5,902 nt of DNA from DATGMB01 sp035293845 (GTDB lineage Bacteria > Acidobacteriota > Terriglobia > Bryobacterales > Bryobacteraceae): positions 1 through 5,902 of the forward strand of contig DATGMB010000260.1 of the NCBI GenBank assembly GCA_035293845.1, read 5' to 3'. The notes under the pieces were generated by a model. The model was not told the origin of the DNA and did not search any database. It saw nothing but the letters and a program-made list of their open reading frames with translations. Each line of letters begins with the position of its first letter. Within the stretch, counting starts at the first letter, position 1. Both the position numbers and the translations under genes were made by a program. Of the stretch, positions 5,883-5,902 are shown piece after piece.

Positions 5883-5902
5883 AGCCGGCAGACGGATACC
5901 GC

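Overview
The window is GC-rich bacterial DNA holding five protein genes. The gene content points to an acidobacterium, most likely of the Solibacter/Bryobacter type: an Oar-like TonB-dependent receptor with an N-terminal carboxypeptidase-regulatory-like domain and a C-terminal motif (VINFAGLLSGTA...PRS) of the kind frequent in that group, plus a FliD C-terminus of similar style. This placement is inferred from family resemblance; no marker gene is present.

Layout. Positions 2-352 (+) are the 3' end of a flagellar cap gene (fliD), cut by the window edge. Positions 353-804 hold no convincing gene. They contain a degenerate, very GC-rich tandem repeat array (about 389-745, ~56-nt monomers pairing into ~113-nt dimers), followed by a terminator-like hairpin with a T run. 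Positions 805-1581 (+) encode a short-chain dehydrogenase/reductase resembling D-mannonate/fructuronate-type oxidoreductases. Positions 1639-2592 (+) encode a radical SAM protein of the spore-photolyase-like (SplB-related) family. Positions 2633-2847 are a decayed copy of the 3' end of the next gene. Positions 2848-5181 (-) encode a complete TonB-dependent outer-membrane receptor, convergent with the radical SAM gene. After a 170-nt divergent intergenic stretch, 5352-5882 (+) encodes a DUF488-family protein.

The genes do not form one obvious pathway. fliD closes a flagellar segment lying to the left. The SDR and radical SAM genes are co-oriented, 57 nt apart, and could be co-transcribed, but no shared function is evident. 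The receptor is a stand-alone uptake gene, and the DUF488 gene is a stand-alone gene of unknown function.

The most unusual structures are the repeat array after fliD, the tandem 3'-end duplication behind the receptor gene (with frameshifts and a new perfect 8-bp hairpin), and a C-terminal QGELF in the radical SAM protein that resembles a sliding-clamp-binding peptide. I found no convincing new multi-gene system, RNA gene, CRISPR array, insertion sequence or phage element.
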